Of a stretch of 64,000 bases of DNA, positions 8,590 to 18,207 are shown piece by piece. Source of the stretch: Paraburkholderia translucens (GTDB lineage: Bacteria; Pseudomonadota; Gammaproteobacteria; Burkholderiales; Burkholderiaceae); the NCBI RefSeq assembly GCF_020881035.1, contig NZ_JAJITC010000019.1, positions 1 through 64,000 on the forward strand. The letters are read 5' to 3'. The position numbers were made by a program, and so were the translations under genes. The notes beneath the pieces are model-generated. The model saw only the letters and a program-made list of their open reading frames with translations. It had not been told where the DNA came from and did not search any database. Each line of letters opens with the position of its first letter. Position 1 is the first letter of the stretch.

Positions 8590-9378
8590 ATGAAGCCGAT
8601 TCGTTCACTCGCGCTGATCGCGCTGATCGCGCTGTTGCACGCCGCACTGGCGCATCCGGCGAGCGCTGACGATCTCGCGCGGATCAAGGGATCGGGCGTG
8701 TTCCGGATCGGCACCGAAGGCACTTACGCACCGTTCACCTACCACGACGACGCCGGCAAGCTGACCGGCTTCGACGTCGAACTCGCGCGTTCGATCGCGG
8801 AGCGACTCGGCGTCAAGGCGCAATTTATCGAAGGCAGATGGGAAGGGTTGATCGGCGGTCTCGACGTCAATCGCTACGACGCGGTGGTCAACGAGGTCGC
8901 CATCACCGACGAGCGCAAGCTCAAATACGATTACTCGGACCCGTACATCACATCGCACGCGGTGCTGATCGTCGCCTCGGACAACACGACGATCCGGTCT
9001 TTCGATGATCTGAAGGGCCGCAAGTCCGCCAACACGCTGACTAGCAATGTGGGCAGGATCGCGGCGGCGCACGGCGCGCAGGTGATCCCGGCGCGGGGCT
9101 TCGACGAATCGATCGACCTGCTCGTCTCGGGCCGCGTCGATGCGACCGTCAACGATTCGTTGTCGTTTCTCGACTACAAGAAGCGCGCGCCGGACGCGAA
9201 AATCAAGGTCGTCGCGGTCGATACATCGCCCGATGGCAGCGACAAGTCCGCCGTGCTGATCCGCAAGGGCAATCCGAAGCTGCGGGTGGCGATCAACGAC
9301 GCGCTCGCCGGCATGAGAAAAGACGGTACGTATCAGCGGATTTCGCTGAAGTACTTCGGCAGGGACGTGTTTCAGTGA
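8590..9378 (+). CDS. Periplasmic amino-acid-binding protein (cystine/polar amino acid ABC type)
   Basis: 262 residues: signal peptide (LALIALIALLHAALAHPASA), then the SBP_bac_3 fold with GTYAPFTYHD, GFDVELARSIAERLG and the ARG-ligand contact region ITDERKLKYDYSDPY. This pattern matches cystine-binding (FliY/TcyJ-like) proteins. It delivers a polar amino acid to an ABC permease, but no permease or ATPase gene is adjacent, so it is an orphan component here. The start at 8590 is the only ATG that gives a signal peptide. Confidence 0.85.
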   Translation: MKPIRSLALIALIALLHAALAHPASADDLARIKGSGVFRIGTEGTYAPFTYHDDAGKLTGFDVELARSIAERLGVKAQFIEGRWEGLIGGLDVNRYDAVVNEVAITDERKLKYDYSDPYITSHAVLIVASDNTTIRSFDDLKGRKSANTLTSNVGRIAAAHGAQVIPARGFDESIDLLVSGRVDATVNDSLSFLDYKKRAPDAKIKVVAVDTSPDGSDKSAVLIRKGNPKLRVAINDALAGMRKDGTYQRISLKYFGRDVFQ

Positions 9379-9413
9379 ACATCGGCCGACGCCGGCCCGG
9401 ATGAATCGGCATC

Positions 9414-9443
9414 AAAAAAGAAGGGGCGTCGAAACGCCCCTTC
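9414..9443 (-). terminator. Terminator of leuA
   Basis: Stem aaggggcgt / acgcccctt with a cgaa tetraloop. On the minus strand it is followed by six T residues, placing termination about 65 bases after the leuA stop. Confidence 0.8.
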
Positions 9444-9506
9444 CGTATTGCTGTCATCGTTGCGAACCGGCGGCGCACCGCCTGTTCAACACTGCCGACC
9501 CGGGCC

Positions 9507-11222
9507 TTAAACCGTCGCGTCGCTGAGCGCGGCGTCGAAGAAACGCGACTGTGCGTCCGCGTTCATGCGTGCATAAGCGCGGTTGACGCCACTGATCACC
9601 GCGCGAATCGACGCGGTGATCAGGTTCGCATCGACGCCGACGCCGAACGCGCTGCCGGCCACGTCGGCACCGGCCATTTCGGCGATCGCGATCGCGCGCG
9701 CATCGGCGCCTTGCGTGAGCGCGCGTTCCTCGTAGTGCTGGACGCGCACGGGCACGTCGAAGGCGTGCATCAGCGCGTCGAGCGGGCCGTTGCCGGCGCC
9801 GGCCAGCACGCGCGGCGTACCGTTGATTTCGACGTTGAGCTTGATGTGCTCACGGCCGTCGTGTTCGGACAGGCTGTGGCTGATATAGCGGACCGGCTCG
9901 GCCGTGCGCACGTATTCCTGCTGGAACAGTTCCCAGATCTGCGCGGGCGTGACTTCCTGGCCGCTGTCGTCGGTGTAGCGCTGCACAGCCGAGCTGAAGT
10001 CGACCTGCAAGCGGCGCGGCAACACGACGCCGTAGCTCTGCTCGAGCAGATACGCGATGCCGCCCTTGCCCGACTGGCTGTTCACGCGAATCACGGAATC
10101 GTAGGTGCGGCCGAGGTCGCTCGGATCGATCGGCATGTACGGCACTTCCCAGATCGCGTCTGGCTTCTGCGCGGCGAAGCCCTTCTTGATCGCGTCCTGG
10201 TGCGAGCCCGAAAACGCGGTGAAGACCAGATCGCCGACATACGGATGACGCGGATGCACCGGCAACTGCGTGCATTCCTCGGCCGTGCGCGCGACTTCGT
10301 TGATGTTCGAGAAATCGAGCCCGGGGTCGACGCCCTGGGTGTACAGGTTCAACGCAAGCGTGACGAGGTCGACGTTGCCGGTGCGCTCGCCGTTGCCGAA
10401 CAGACAACCTTCGACGCGATCCGCTCCCGCCATCACCGCGAGTTCCGCTGCGGCGACCGCCGTGCCGCGATCGTTATGCGGGTGGACGGAGACGATCAGC
10501 GAGTCGCGGCGTGCAAGATTGCGGTGCATCCATTCGATCTGATCCGCGTAGACGTTCGGCGTCGCCATTTCGACGGTGGCCGGCAGATTGACGATCGCCT
10601 TGTGCTCGGGCGTTGGTTGCCAGATGTCGAACACCGCGTCGCAGACTTCCTTGGCGAATTCGAGTTCGGTGCCGCTGAACACCTCGGGGCTGTATTGCAG
10701 CGTGAAGTGCGTTTCCGGCTGCGCGTCGGCGAGGCGTTTCATCGTGCGCGCGGCCTTCTGCGCGAGTTCGATCACGCCGCTCTTCTCGAGACCGAACACG
10801 ATCTTGCGGAATTCCGGCGCGGTTGCGTTGTAGAGGTGGACGATCGCGCGTGGGGCGCCGCGCAAGGATTCGAACGTACGCTCGATCAGATCGTCGCGTG
10901 CCTGCGTGAGCACTTCGATCGTCACGTCGTCGGGAATATGGCCACCCTCGATCAGTTCGCGCACGAAGTTGAAATCGGTCTGCGACGCCGATGGAAACGC
11001 GACTTCGATTTCCTTGAAGCCGATCTGCACCAGCGTCTTGAACATGCGCATCTTGCGCTCGGCGTTCATCGGCTCGAACAGCGCCTGGTTGCCGTCGCGC
11101 AGGTCGGTGCTCATCCAGATCGGCGCGCGCGTGATGGTGCGCGACGGCCACTGGCGATCCGTCAAATTGATCGGCTTGAACGAGCGGTACTTGGTAGAAG
11201 GGTTTTTCAACATTTTCATCAT
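9507..11222 (-). CDS. leuA: 2-isopropylmalate synthase
   Basis: 571 residues. It condenses acetyl-CoA with 2-oxoisovalerate, the first committed step of leucine synthesis. The HMGL-like barrel begins APIWMSTDLRDGNQAL (R-D metal site), has the HPHNDRGTAVAAAEL metal-binding histidines and GCLFGNGERTGNVD. The C-terminal LeuA dimer/regulatory domain follows from about residue 430. Length and sequence fit the LeuA type I group. Methionines at codons 1, 2 and 4 are all possible starts. Upstream, on the same strand, is a leucine-rich leader peptide, implying transcription attenuation by charged tRNA-Leu. Confidence 0.95.
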   Translation of the reverse strand: MMKMLKNPSTKYRSFKPINLTDRQWPSRTITRAPIWMSTDLRDGNQALFEPMNAERKMRMFKTLVQIGFKEIEVAFPSASQTDFNFVRELIEGGHIPDDVTIEVLTQARDDLIERTFESLRGAPRAIVHLYNATAPEFRKIVFGLEKSGVIELAQKAARTMKRLADAQPETHFTLQYSPEVFSGTELEFAKEVCDAVFDIWQPTPEHKAIVNLPATVEMATPNVYADQIEWMHRNLARRDSLIVSVHPHNDRGTAVAAAELAVMAGADRVEGCLFGNGERTGNVDLVTLALNLYTQGVDPGLDFSNINEVARTAEECTQLPVHPRHPYVGDLVFTAFSGSHQDAIKKGFAAQKPDAIWEVPYMPIDPSDLGRTYDSVIRVNSQSGKGGIAYLLEQSYGVVLPRRLQVDFSSAVQRYTDDSGQEVTPAQIWELFQQEYVRTAEPVRYISHSLSEHDGREHIKLNVEINGTPRVLAGAGNGPLDALMHAFDVPVRVQHYEERALTQGADARAIAIAEMAGADVAGSAFGVGVDANLITASIRAVISGVNRAYARMNADAQSRFFDAALSDATV

Positions 11223-11338
11223 CCGGGGGAGAGACCGTGGAACGGGTGTCGACCGGACGACGAAAACGCGATACTGGGCCGCCGGTCGGAAACCGGGGCT
11301 GGGTCAGTTACTGGGGATTCAAGCGATGCTTCGGTGTA

Positions 11339-11443
11339 TCAGAGGGAAGCGGACGCGCGCAGCAGCAGACCTAGCCCGGTAGAGCGGGCTAGTAGTAGCG
11401 ATAGGATGGTCTGGGCGCGGTACATAGGGCGCAATGGGAACAT
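11339..11443 (-). promoter_or_regulatory. leuL: Leucine-rich leader peptide (leuA attenuator candidate)
   Basis: A 34-codon frame lies 117 bases upstream of leuA. Ten of 34 codons are leucine. Codons 14 and 16-18 are CTA, codon 24 is CTA, and 26-28 are CTG. CTA is normally the rarest leucine codon in such GC-rich genomes, so five in eleven codons is striking and fits ribosome stalling when tRNA-Leu is uncharged. Starts at 11443 or 11425 are possible. Between leader and leuA there is a ccggt/accgg hairpin (11283-11297) and a later TTTT, but I cannot assign terminator and antiterminator with confidence. Confidence 0.7.
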
Positions 11444-11515
11444 ATTATTGAGAAAGCGTCAAGGGCCGCGCCGGGGCCATGTGGCGTTTTTCGATTCACT
11501 GTGAAGGAGATGGAA

Positions 11516-11848
11516 ATGAAAAGGGTAGCGAAGATATCGGGCGTCGCGCGGCTCTGCGCGTGCGCGGCATTGGCATGCGGGTTCGCCGGGCAGGTTGGCG
11601 CGCAGGGGCTCAGCGCGCAGAACGACATGAACGCGCCGCAGAACAGCACGCGTCTGATGCCGCAGGCGGCGTGCGGCAGCGAGTATCCGACGCATGGCAA
11701 CCAGCAGGCGGGCGAACTGAATCTGAATCCGGCCGATCCGCGCGCGCAACTGGTCAACTGCTTGCCGAACAACGCGAACGGGGGCGGCTACGGCGCACCG
11801 CTGGCGGGCGTGCGGACTTATGTGCAGCCGCAGCAGCCGGCGAATTGA
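11516..11848 (+). CDS. Small exported hypothetical protein
   Basis: 110 residues with a signal peptide (VARLCACAALACGFAGQVGA) and a polar Asn/Gln/Pro-rich mature part containing two cysteines (AACGSEYP and VNCLPNN) that could form a disulfide. The start at 11516 is chosen because AAGGAG lies six bases ahead; earlier in-frame ATGs overlap that ribosome site. It is divergent from leuA and convergent with the CadD-like gene. I do not recognise a family. Confidence 0.65.
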   Translation: MKRVAKISGVARLCACAALACGFAGQVGAQGLSAQNDMNAPQNSTRLMPQAACGSEYPTHGNQQAGELNLNPADPRAQLVNCLPNNANGGGYGAPLAGVRTYVQPQQPAN

Positions 11849-11879
11849 GATCGGAGAACCGACGCCGCCGCTCGGCCGC

Positions 11880-12626
11880 TCACCCGCCGGACAAAACCCG
11901 CAGCGTATCGTTGCTTACGATCACCGACACGCCGATCCCGACCAGGATCGGCGGCAGCACTGCGGATCCGTACCGCCGGATCGGCGCGCCGAGCAGCGGA
12001 TGGTCGACGAGCCACGTCGCGCCCGCGCACCACAGCCCGATCATTACGATGAACACGAGCGAAACGAGCGCGTTTTCGGCGGGCGTACGGTTCGCGTACA
12101 GCGGCACGTAGACGGCGATGTTGTCCGAGCCGTTGGCGATCGCGACGCTCGCCACCGTCCAGCTCGATGAGCCGCCGGTTGATGGCGGCGCGGATGCACG
12201 GATCTGCTCGCTATCGTTGCGCGGCGCATGGCCGGGACCGAAGCGCTGCCATGCCTTGTGCAAGCCCACCGCGATCGGCAGGAAGCCGAGCACGCCCGCG
12301 TAGCCGGCCGGCAGGCGCGCGAGCAAGGCCGCGAGCACGAGCGCCGCGGCGACGAGGATCAATGATCCCGCGTACTGTCCCGCGATGACGCGGCCGCGCC
12401 GCGCGCCCGTTTCGCTCAGAAACGCGAGCAGCACGAACAGGTTGTCGATATTGGTCGCGGCGTACGCGGCGATCGCGAGTAGGACTAGGCTGAGCATCAA
12501 GAAGCGGGGGTCGTCAAGATGGAGAGCCGCCCGGAATTCGCCGCTCGGTGCGGCCGACTCCACGGCCGGCTGTGCCGCCAGGGGCGCGCCGGTCAACACG
12601 ATGCCGATGTGCCGCGCCAAGGTCAA
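11880..12626 (-). CDS. CadD-family cadmium resistance transporter
   Basis: 248 residues, about five to six membrane segments. It shows the CadD signature AATNIDNLFVLLAFLSE near residue 60 and the mirrored ANGSDNIAVYVPLYA in the second half, the two acidic membrane motifs of this LysE-related exporter family. The family is linked to cadmium efflux in Gram-positive bacteria; here the substrate is inferred only. No ArsR/CadC-type regulator is adjacent. Confidence 0.85.
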   Translation of the reverse strand: MTLARHIGIVLTGAPLAAQPAVESAAPSGEFRAALHLDDPRFLMLSLVLLAIAAYAATNIDNLFVLLAFLSETGARRGRVIAGQYAGSLILVAAALVLAALLARLPAGYAGVLGFLPIAVGLHKAWQRFGPGHAPRNDSEQIRASAPPSTGGSSSWTVASVAIANGSDNIAVYVPLYANRTPAENALVSLVFIVMIGLWCAGATWLVDHPLLGAPIRRYGSAVLPPILVGIGVSVIVSNDTLRVLSGG

Positions 12627-12701
12627 GCGGCAGGCCGCAGCAAGGCTGGGCGACGGGAGTCGTAAGCTACAATGACCGGCGCCTGGAACAACGGAACATC
12701 G

Positions 12702-13082
12702 ATGAAGATCCGGATTCTCTCTTTAGCCTGTGTCGCGAGCGCCGCTGCGCTGCTGGCGGCCTGCACCATCGTGACCCGTAACTCTGGCGCATGCGAGCAA
12801 CTGATGCGCAGCAAGCTGGCGGAGACGTCGTCGGGGATGTCGCCGGATACGCTGCGAGTCACGCATCGCGCGGCTGCGATTCGCGGCTCGCGGGTCGTAG
12901 TGGAGGGCACGATCGCGCATGTGGTCAGCGCGTCCGGGACGGCGGCATCCACGCCGAAGAAGGTCAGCACGCCGGCCGCCGCCGAGTGCACGTTCCACGG
13001 CGAGCAGCTCGACGTGTTCCGCTGGCTCGCGCCCCCACAGTTGGCCACGCCGGTCGCGCAACCGGCTGGCGCGGCGGGCTGA
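12702..13082 (+). CDS. Hypothetical lipoprotein
   Basis: 126 residues from the ATG at 12702: hydrophobic signal with lipobox ALLAAC, then a soluble domain with two further cysteines (SGACEQL and AAECTFH) and a predicted beta-rich segment (RGSRVVVEGTIAHVV). It is probably an outer- or inner-membrane-anchored periplasmic protein. It lies 200 bases ahead of bamC in the same direction. No family recognised. Confidence 0.65.
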   Translation: MKIRILSLACVASAAALLAACTIVTRNSGACEQLMRSKLAETSSGMSPDTLRVTHRAAAIRGSRVVVEGTIAHVVSASGTAASTPKKVSTPAAAECTFHGEQLDVFRWLAPPQLATPVAQPAGAAG

Positions 13083-13282
13083 ATTCGAGCGCACCCACTT
13101 CGGCCTCGGTCGCACACCGCGCCGAAGGGTATTGCAGCCGCGCCAAGGGCTGCTGGCGCGGCAGCTTCCACTGAGCGATTCGCGGGCAAACCCCAGTTTT
13201 TGCACACACCTCGCCGGGACCGGTAAAATGTTGGGTTGATCCACGGAAACTTGCCGTGGCGTAGCGGAAGGATTCCCCGAAC

Positions 13283-14518
13283 ATGACTGATCTTCGTCTT
13301 ACCAAGCGGTTTGCAGTAATGCTCGTGGCAGGCGGTCTGGTCGCCGGCTGCGGCACCTCGTCGCCGACCAAACTCGACTACCGGAGCGACTCCCGTTCGA
13401 AGCAGGTATCGCTTGCCGTACCGCCGAACATGATCGACGAGACGGCCGATCAGCGTTCGCTGCCGCCGCAAGGCGGTGAAACCTCGCTGTCCACGCTCAA
13501 ACAGGTGCAGGCGCAGGCGCCGGCCGGAGACGCGGTCTCGGTCGTGCCGCCCGTGCAGGGCATCCACATCCAGCGCGACGGCACCGAAAGCTGGCTCGTG
13601 CTGGACAACAAGACGCCCAGTCAGGCCTGGCCGCAGATTCGCCGCTTCTGGCAGGAGCAGGGCTTCCTGCTCGTCGTCGACCAGCGCGACAAGGGCGTGA
13701 TGGAAACCGACTGGAACGAAACTCACGCGCAGATCAACGACGGCTTTATCCGCAACACGCTGTCGAAGGCGATGGGCAACAGCTACGTGAGCTCGGAGCG
13801 CAACAAATTCCGCACCCGTCTCGAACCGGCGCCGAACGGCGGCACATATGTGTTCGTCAGCCAGAAAGGTATGCGCGAGGCGATTACCGGCACGAACAAT
13901 GAGTCGACCCAGTGGCAACCCAAGCCGAACGACCCGGCGCTCGAGCAGGAATATCTGAAGCGTCTGATGGCCTCGCTCGCGCGGGCCGAGTCGGGTACCA
14001 ACGCGGGCGGCGCGCAGAACGCCGAGCTGTCGCCGGCGGGTGCGCAGATCGCGCCGAACGCGGCGACGGCGGGTGCAAAGTCGGCGGCGGCGGCAGTCGC
14101 GGCGCAGAACGTCGTGCTCTCGGCTCAGCAGCCGCTGCCTGAAGCCGATTCGGCGACCACGCCGGCGCAGGAGGTCTCGTCGACCGAGCTCACGCTCGGC
14201 GAGCCGTATGACCGCGCGTGGCTGCGCGTGGGTCTCGCGCTCGATCGCGGCAACTTCACCGTCGACGACCGCGACGTGAGCCGTGGCCTGTACTTCGTGC
14301 GCTACGTCGATCCGAAGGATATGTCGTCGGCCGAACAGGGCTTCTGGAGCCAGGTCTTCCACGGCAGGAAGGAGAAGGTCGCGAAGCAGTATCGCGTGAA
14401 CGTGCGCGCGGTGACGCCGAACGAGACTCGCGTGGCCGTGGTCGACGACAAGGGGCAGATCGACGAAAGCTCGCAGGCCAAGCAGATCATGAGCCTGATG
14501 GCCGGTCAGTTGCACTGA
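13283..14518 (+). CDS. bamC: Outer membrane protein assembly factor BamC
   Basis: 411 residues. A lipobox (GGLVAGC) follows a short signal. The N-terminal stretch LDYRSDSRSKQVSLAVPPNM is the BamC/NlpB segment that contacts BamD. Two helix-grip domains follow (about residues 100-210 and 300-405), joined by an Ala-rich linker. BamC is a lipoprotein of the BAM complex that folds beta-barrels into the outer membrane. In many Burkholderia dapA is directly upstream; here it is not, and a lipoprotein gene takes that place. Confidence 0.92.
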   Translation: MTDLRLTKRFAVMLVAGGLVAGCGTSSPTKLDYRSDSRSKQVSLAVPPNMIDETADQRSLPPQGGETSLSTLKQVQAQAPAGDAVSVVPPVQGIHIQRDGTESWLVLDNKTPSQAWPQIRRFWQEQGFLLVVDQRDKGVMETDWNETHAQINDGFIRNTLSKAMGNSYVSSERNKFRTRLEPAPNGGTYVFVSQKGMREAITGTNNESTQWQPKPNDPALEQEYLKRLMASLARAESGTNAGGAQNAELSPAGAQIAPNAATAGAKSAAAAVAAQNVVLSAQQPLPEADSATTPAQEVSSTELTLGEPYDRAWLRVGLALDRGNFTVDDRDVSRGLYFVRYVDPKDMSSAEQGFWSQVFHGRKEKVAKQYRVNVRAVTPNETRVAVVDDKGQIDESSQAKQIMSLMAGQLH

Positions 14519-14553
14519 CCCGAGAGCCTCGCGGCCGGTGCCGCCGGTTCGAC

Positions 14554-14586
14554 AAAACCGCCCGGAGAGATCCGGGCGGTTTTTTT
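14554..14586 (+). terminator. Terminator of bamC
   Basis: Stem aaccgcccgga / tccgggcggtt with a short loop, followed by a run of T, 36 bases after the bamC stop. Confidence 0.85.
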
Positions 14587-14645
14587 GTGCCTGCGGTTTG
14601 CCTGGACGCCACGGACCGGCGCAGCCGGGAGCCGTTCCCGTGCGC

Positions 14646-15572
14646 TCAGGTATCCGCGCGCCGCGTGCCCATCCACGGCAAGTGCTTGATCACGCCGGTC
14701 GCCAACGCGGTGCCGACCAGAATGACCGCGCACCCTTCGAGCATGCCGGGCGACACCGTCTCGCCGAGAAAGAGCGCGCCCCACAGAATGCCGAAGATCG
14801 GAATCACGAAGGTCACGGTGATCGCGCGCGTCGGCCCGGCGACCGCAATCAGGTGGAAGAACAGCATGTAGGCGACGCCGGTGCAGGCAACGCCCAGCGC
14901 GATCACTGCGCCCCACGCGCGCAGCGAGATCGGCGCGGCGGGCCAGTAAATGACCGCGAGCGGCAGCAGCACGACCGTCGCGCCGATCATCGTGCCGGTG
15001 GCGACGGTGAGCGCGTCGACGCCAGTCAGGTGACGCTTCGTGTAGTTGGCGGCGATGCCGTAGAGCAGCGTCGCGCCGAGCGCGGCGGCCGCCGCGAGCG
15101 CGACGCCCAGCGGCGAGGCGGACGAGCCCGCCGGCGCCGCAATCTGATCCCATACCAGCATCAGCACACCGAGAAAGCCGACCAGCAGACCGAGCGTGCG
15201 CAGCGCGCTCAGCCGGTCGCGCAGCCACAGGAAGCCGACCAGCGCGCCCCACAGCGGCGCGCATGCGTTGATCACCGACGTGACGCCCGCCGACAGCGTC
15301 AACTCGGCATACGCGAACAGGCAGAACGGCGCCGCCGAATTGAGGATGCCGACCACGAAGAGCGGCAGCGCACGCGTGCGCAATACCGTGGCGGACTGAT
15401 GCAGCGGCCGTCGCGCGATCAGCACGATCGCCAGAAAGAGTGCGCCGATGCCGACGCGCAACGCCATCAGCGGTGCGACGCCGAAGTCGGTCACGCCGAC
15501 GCGGATGAACAGGAACGACGCGCCCCACAGGGCGGCGAGAATCAGCAGTTGCAGGAGGTTTCTGGTTTTCAT
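14646..15572 (-). CDS. DMT-superfamily transporter (EamA family)
   Basis: 308 residues, ten predicted membrane helices arranged as two EamA repeats: the first begins LAALWGASFLFIRVGV and the second YGIAANYTKRHLTG. The family exports metabolites or amino acids, and the substrate cannot be assigned. The start at 15572 is preceded by GGAG and places the first helix at the usual position. It is convergent with bamC. Confidence 0.85.
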   Translation of the reverse strand: MKTRNLLQLLILAALWGASFLFIRVGVTDFGVAPLMALRVGIGALFLAIVLIARRPLHQSATVLRTRALPLFVVGILNSAAPFCLFAYAELTLSAGVTSVINACAPLWGALVGFLWLRDRLSALRTLGLLVGFLGVLMLVWDQIAAPAGSSASPLGVALAAAAALGATLLYGIAANYTKRHLTGVDALTVATGTMIGATVVLLPLAVIYWPAAPISLRAWGAVIALGVACTGVAYMLFFHLIAVAGPTRAITVTFVIPIFGILWGALFLGETVSPGMLEGCAVILVGTALATGVIKHLPWMGTRRADT

Positions 15573-15864
15573 TGGAATGGCGCCGCGCGCAGTGGAGTCG
15601 GGACGTCGGCACATCGTAACAGCGCGAACGCGTAAAACGTTTCAGCGTGGAATGAAACGGCAAGATCCGGGAGACGGCCGCGTGTGGTCATGCCGATCGT
15701 ACGCGCCGCGAAGGCATGCGCCAAACGAGCAATTCTCACCGATATGTGAGAAAAATTGCGATCCGGCGAAGCGGCAATGGAGACGAGACTTTAAGCGCCG
15801 CCCGCGATGCGCGGGCGGCCATGCCAAACGATGCGAACCGCACTGCGCCGTCATCGGCGCGCAC

Positions 15865-17463
15865 TCAATGCGGAATCATCCACTGCAGGAGGTTCTGCTG
15901 CGCCCAGACGAGCACGCCGAGCAGTACCGTCAGCAGAATCGAATGCTTGAAGGTCCTCGCGAACACGACACCTTCCTTGCCCTTCAGGTCAGTGGTCGCC
16001 ACACCGGTCGAAATGTTCTGCGGCGAGATCATCTTGCCCATCACGCCGCCCGACGAATTGGTCGCCGCCATCAGCACCGGACTCAGATTGAGCTGTCTGG
16101 CCGCGACCACCTGCAGATTGCCGAACAGCGCATTGCCCGAGGTATCGCTGCCCGACAGGAACACCGCGACCCAGCCGAGAAACGCCGAGACGAGCGGAAA
16201 CACCGGCCCGACCGACGCGACGCCGAGGCCGAGCGTGTAGTTGAGTCCGGAGTAGTTCATCAGGTACGCGAGGCCCACGATCGTCGCCACGGTCAGGATC
16301 GCGATGCGCGTCTGGACCCACGTATCGGAGATCGCCCGGCCGAACTCAGCGGGAGAAAGCCGCACGACGAATGCCGTGATGAGTGCCGCGACGAGGATCG
16401 CCGTACCGGTCGCGAGCGGCTGGAAGTCCCAGACCGCGCCGTACGGCGCGTTGTACAGCGTAATGAACACGGCCTTGTCGAGACCCGGCCACGGCACCTT
16501 GATGTCGCCGATCGTGAAGATCCTTGCGAGCGTCCAGACGATCACGACGACCGAGACGATGATCCACGGATACCAGCCCTGCGCGCCGCCGATCTTGCCG
16601 CGCACTTCGTTGACGCGCTCGACGTTGATCGCAAAATTCGGATCGACGGCGGGCTTCCAGACGCGCAGGAAGGCGACGGTAAGAATCAGCGAAACCAGCG
16701 AAGACAACACGTCGGTCAGGCTGTAGTTGACATAGTTCGAGACGACGAACTGCGTCAACGCGAAGCTCAGTCCCGACACGAGCAGCACCGGCCAGATCCG
16801 CAGCATGTTGCGAAAACCTGCGTACACGCCGATCACATAGAAGGGCAGCAGAACCGCAAAGAAAGGCAATTGCCGCCCGACCATTTGGGCGAGCACGTTG
16901 GACGGCAGATGCGTGACCGCGCCGAGCACCGTGATCGGCACGCCGAGCGCGCCGAACGCGACCGGTGCGGTATTGAAGATCAGCGAAAAGGTCAGCGCTT
17001 CGAGTGTCGGGAAGCCGAGCATGATCAGCAGCGAACTCGTGATCGCGACCGGCGTGCCGAATCCTGAAATGCCCTCGAGCAGCGCGCCGAACGAAAAGCC
17101 GACCACGACGAGCACGATGCGCCGGTCGTTAGGCAGGTTGTCGATCATCCACAGGCGAAAGGCCGCGAAGCGGCCTGAGCGTTGCGCGATGTTGTACAGC
17201 AGGATCGCGGTGAACACGATCCACATGACAGGCCAGAGCGCGAACACGACGCCAGCGGCGACCGAGTTGAACGCGAGCCCGACCGGAAACTGCCAGACGA
17301 AGATCGCCACGACCAGAGCGATGATCAGCCCCGCCAGCGACGCCTGCCAGGCAGGCCTGCGCGCCCAGCCGAGCAGCGCGAGCACGGCGATGATCGGCAG
17401 CGCGGCGACGATAAACGACAGCAAAAGCGAATTGCCAACCGGAGTGAGCAGTTGATGGAACAT
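15865..17463 (-). CDS. lldP: L-lactate permease
   Basis: 532 residues, about twelve to fourteen membrane helices. The LctP family signatures GALLEGISGFGTPVAITSS and GSDTSGNALFGNLQ are present, as is ATNSSGGVMGKMISPQNI near the C-terminus. It imports lactate (and glycolate) with protons. The ATG at 17463 has a strong AAGGAG site and is the start of the hydrophobic protein. No lldD/dld dehydrogenase or regulator gene is next to it. Confidence 0.92.
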   Translation of the reverse strand: MFHQLLTPVGNSLLLSFIVAALPIIAVLALLGWARRPAWQASLAGLIIALVVAIFVWQFPVGLAFNSVAAGVVFALWPVMWIVFTAILLYNIAQRSGRFAAFRLWMIDNLPNDRRIVLVVVGFSFGALLEGISGFGTPVAITSSLLIMLGFPTLEALTFSLIFNTAPVAFGALGVPITVLGAVTHLPSNVLAQMVGRQLPFFAVLLPFYVIGVYAGFRNMLRIWPVLLVSGLSFALTQFVVSNYVNYSLTDVLSSLVSLILTVAFLRVWKPAVDPNFAINVERVNEVRGKIGGAQGWYPWIIVSVVVIVWTLARIFTIGDIKVPWPGLDKAVFITLYNAPYGAVWDFQPLATGTAILVAALITAFVVRLSPAEFGRAISDTWVQTRIAILTVATIVGLAYLMNYSGLNYTLGLGVASVGPVFPLVSAFLGWVAVFLSGSDTSGNALFGNLQVVAARQLNLSPVLMAATNSSGGVMGKMISPQNISTGVATTDLKGKEGVVFARTFKHSILLTVLLGVLVWAQQNLLQWMIPH

Positions 17464-17718
17464 CACGTCTCCTTCGTTGTTGTGTAATTCGACGCGGGGG
17501 ACTCGCATGACGGCGCGTCGCCGTGGCACGGCGCACGCACGCAGGTGGCCCGGGGCAAAGCGACGCCGCCTGAGTTTGAGTTAAGCGAGTGCTGCATGAG
17601 CTTTCCAAGGATAGAGCGCCATATTGGCGCGTCAAGCCGGGAAAGTACGCGGGGTAGGCGCGAGCGCAGGCGGTATGCGCTGAAAAATCGCGCACGCTTC
17701 GCGGCGGGAGAGGCCGCG

Positions 17719-18207
17719 TCAATGCCCGTGGCCACCCCCATGGCCACCGCCGTGGCCACCCCAATGGCCGCCCCAATAACCGCCGAAGCCGATCGCGATC
17801 GACGGTCCGTAAAAGGCGGGGTAGCCGTAATAGGCGGGGTAAGGATAAACAGGCGGCGGATAGTAGGCAGGATAGACCGGCGGCGCATACGCGGGCGCGG
17901 GGAGCGCGTAAGCGGGCGGCAGATCCTGCGGCGCGGCTTGCACCTGCCCCTGTGCGTCATGCGGCTGCTGTGTATTGGCCGCCGGTGCGTTCGGGTCGGC
18001 GGACGTCGCGGGTGCGGTCGAATAGTACGACGTGTAATAGCCGGCGGGATAGTAGCCGACCGGGTAATAGCAGCCCGCCAGCAAGAGGCTCGAGGCGAGC
18101 GCGGGGAGCGTGGCGGCGGGTCGTGCGAACCTCGCGAAAAAACGGGACGAACTGTGTGGCGTCGAGCGGCACACCACGCAAAGATGGGCGACGACGCGGG
18201 ACTTCAT
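17719..18207 (-). CDS. Tyr/Pro-rich surface lipoprotein with Gly/His tail
   Basis: 162 residues with lipobox SLLLAGC, then tyrosine-proline repeats (YYPVGYYPAGYYTSYY, PAYYPPPVYPYPAYYGYP) and a C-terminal GGHWGGHGGGHGGGHGH tail. The histidine-rich tail could bind metals (inference). A GAGGAG ribosome site supports the start. Low-complexity lipoproteins of this kind occur in Burkholderia with unknown roles. Confidence 0.7.
   Translation of the reverse strand: MKSRVVAHLCVVCRSTPHSSSRFFARFARPAATLPALASSLLLAGCYYPVGYYPAGYYTSYYSTAPATSADPNAPAANTQQPHDAQGQVQAAPQDLPPAYALPAPAYAPPVYPAYYPPPVYPYPAYYGYPAFYGPSIAIGFGGYWGGHWGGHGGGHGGGHGH

Noticed and set aside
9711..11504. 597-codon plus-strand frame opposite leuA
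   Set aside because: Composition (His/Arg/Val repeats) is typical of antisense to GC-rich coding DNA; leuA is certain.
15448..17067. Long plus-strand frame opposite lldP
   Set aside because: Low-complexity Arg/Asp/His translation; antisense shadow of the permease.
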